DNA of 22,625 nt. It comes from Flavobacteriaceae bacterium UBA2000 (GTDB lineage Bacteria > Bacteroidota > Bacteroidia > Flavobacteriales > Flavobacteriaceae). The position numbers were made by a program, and so were the translations under genes. Below, piece after piece: positions 21,980-22,625 of this stretch. Within the stretch, counting starts at the first letter, position 1. Every line of letters begins with the position of its first letter. The notes beneath the pieces were generated by a model. The model saw only the letters and a program-made list of their open reading frames with translations, was not told the origin of the DNA and ran no database searches. The stretch covers positions 1,900 through 24,524 of the forward strand of contig DDCS01000151.1 in NCBI GenBank assembly GCA_002335345.1, read 5' to 3'.

Positions 21980-22625
21980 TGAAAGAATACCTCAGACCCG
22001 TTTCTAAAGCGGTTTGTGCCCACAGAGAAGTTCTTTCCGACGGGGTGCTGGGGAAACAAATATCAATTTTTCAGCAAGAGGATCAATTTCCTGAAGTCCC
22101 GAACTTTAAATTTGCGTTATTAGGGGTGCCTGAGCATCGTCGGGATGAAGATTTTATGGGAGAAACCATAGAATTCGATGCCGTGCGCATGGCGTTTTAC
22201 GGCCTTTACCCGGGCAATTGGCAGTGGTCCATGGTTGATCTCGGGGACATTATCCCGGGGAACTCAATTGGCGATACAGATTTTGCCGTACGGGAGGTTG
22301 TTCATCAGTTATTACTTCTCGGTGTGATGCCGATTGTTTTGGGGGGCAGCCAAGATTTACTTTATGCCCATTATCGCGCCTTCGATGGGGTGCATGACAT
22401 GATTAGTGTGGTCAATGTCGACCATCGCTTTGATTTAGGAGATCATCAAAAACCTTTGACCAATAAGGCGTACGTCGGAAAAATGGTGGTGGATAGCCCG
22501 TATAACCTAATGAATTACAGCGTATTGGGCTATCAATCGTATCTAAATCCGCCCGAAGAAATTGCGCTTATGGATAAATTGCATTTTGATGCGTATCGAT
22601 TGGGGAATCTCATTCAAGATATTAC
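21979..22625 (+). CDS. Arginase/formimidoylglutamase-family protein (5' part; runs off the window)
   Basis: 215 codons are visible, starting at the ATG in TAATG shared with the topA stop; no stop is reached. The fold signature of the ureohydrolase family is present: FALLGVPEHRRDEDF (45-59), LLLLGVMPIVLGGSQDLLYAHY (111-132) and VVNVDHRFDLG (144-154). In active family members the corresponding motifs are GG(D/G)H(S/E) and DAHxD, which hold the Mn2+ ions. Here the first His is replaced (GGSQD) and the second motif reads D148-H-R150-F-D152, so two metal-ligand histidines appear to be lost. The usual annotation is formimidoylglutamase (histidine breakdown), but no other hut gene is in view. Translational coupling to topA is likely. 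Confidence 0.8.
   Translation, partial: MKEYLRPVSKAVCAHREVLSDGVLGKQISIFQQEDQFPEVPNFKFALLGVPEHRRDEDFMGETIEFDAVRMAFYGLYPGNWQWSMVDLGDIIPGNSIGDTDFAVREVVHQLLLLGVMPIVLGGSQDLLYAHYRAFDGVHDMISVVNVDHRFDLGDHQKPLTNKAYVGKMVVDSPYNLMNYSVLGYQSYLNPPEEIALMDKLHFDAYRLGNLIQDI

Noticed and set aside
1..22625. tRNA, rRNA, CRISPR array, insertion sequence, integrase or phage genes
   Set aside because: None seen on either strand; gaps between genes are short and hold only promoters, terminators and small repeats.

Overview
The window (about 22.6 kb, moderately AT-rich) looks like chromosomal DNA of a marine-type Bacteroidota, most likely class Flavobacteriia / family Flavobacteriaceae. The support is a type IX secretion (T9SS) C-terminal sorting domain, an XrtF-type exosortase with its flavobacterial partner, HYC_CC_PP and TonB-receptor families restricted to this phylum, the miaB / sigma-54 regulator / lptE / TPR / secG gene order, and several promoters with the Bacteroidota -7 box TAnnTTTG. 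I see no prophage, insertion sequence, CRISPR array, tRNA or rRNA.

Layout from left to right. (1) 1-1047: 3' part of a MacB/FtsX-type ABC transporter permease. (2) 1074-3255, minus strand: a two-gene overlapping unit of a GAF-domain methionine-sulfoxide-reductase-like protein followed by a GH13_18 sucrose-phosphorylase-like enzyme. (3) 3347-4319, plus strand: exosortase XrtF and its small membrane partner, again overlapping. (4) 4340-4759: a methionine-rich small lipoprotein of unknown function with its own promoter. (5) 4807-8737, plus strand: a probable heavy-metal (perhaps copper) handling locus of HYC_CC_PP protein, HMA-MauE fusion membrane protein, TonB-dependent receptor and secreted HMA protein, closed by a strong bidirectional terminator. 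(6) 8792-10717, minus strand: groES-groEL. (7) 10852-14654, minus strand: a large T9SS-secreted alpha/beta-hydrolase-like protein and a small outer-membrane-type protein. (8) 14811-19181, minus strand: miaB, sigma-54 activator, lptE, TPR protein and secG, tightly packed and ended by an intrinsic terminator. (9) 19487-end, plus strand: topA overlapping by one base an arginase/formimidoylglutamase-like gene that runs off the window.

How they fit together. Much of the window concerns the cell envelope: protein export (SecG), LPS transport (LptE), secretion across the outer membrane (the T9SS cargo), C-terminal protein processing (XrtF) and TonB-dependent uptake. The most coherent little-understood system is 4807-8737, where every protein carries a Cys pair or CxxC/CxC motif, consistent with a metal relay from outer membrane to inner membrane. 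It is preceded by a Met/His-rich lipoprotein that might belong to it. A second point is the arginase-like protein beside topA, which lacks two of the usual metal-ligand histidines and may not be an arginase at all.
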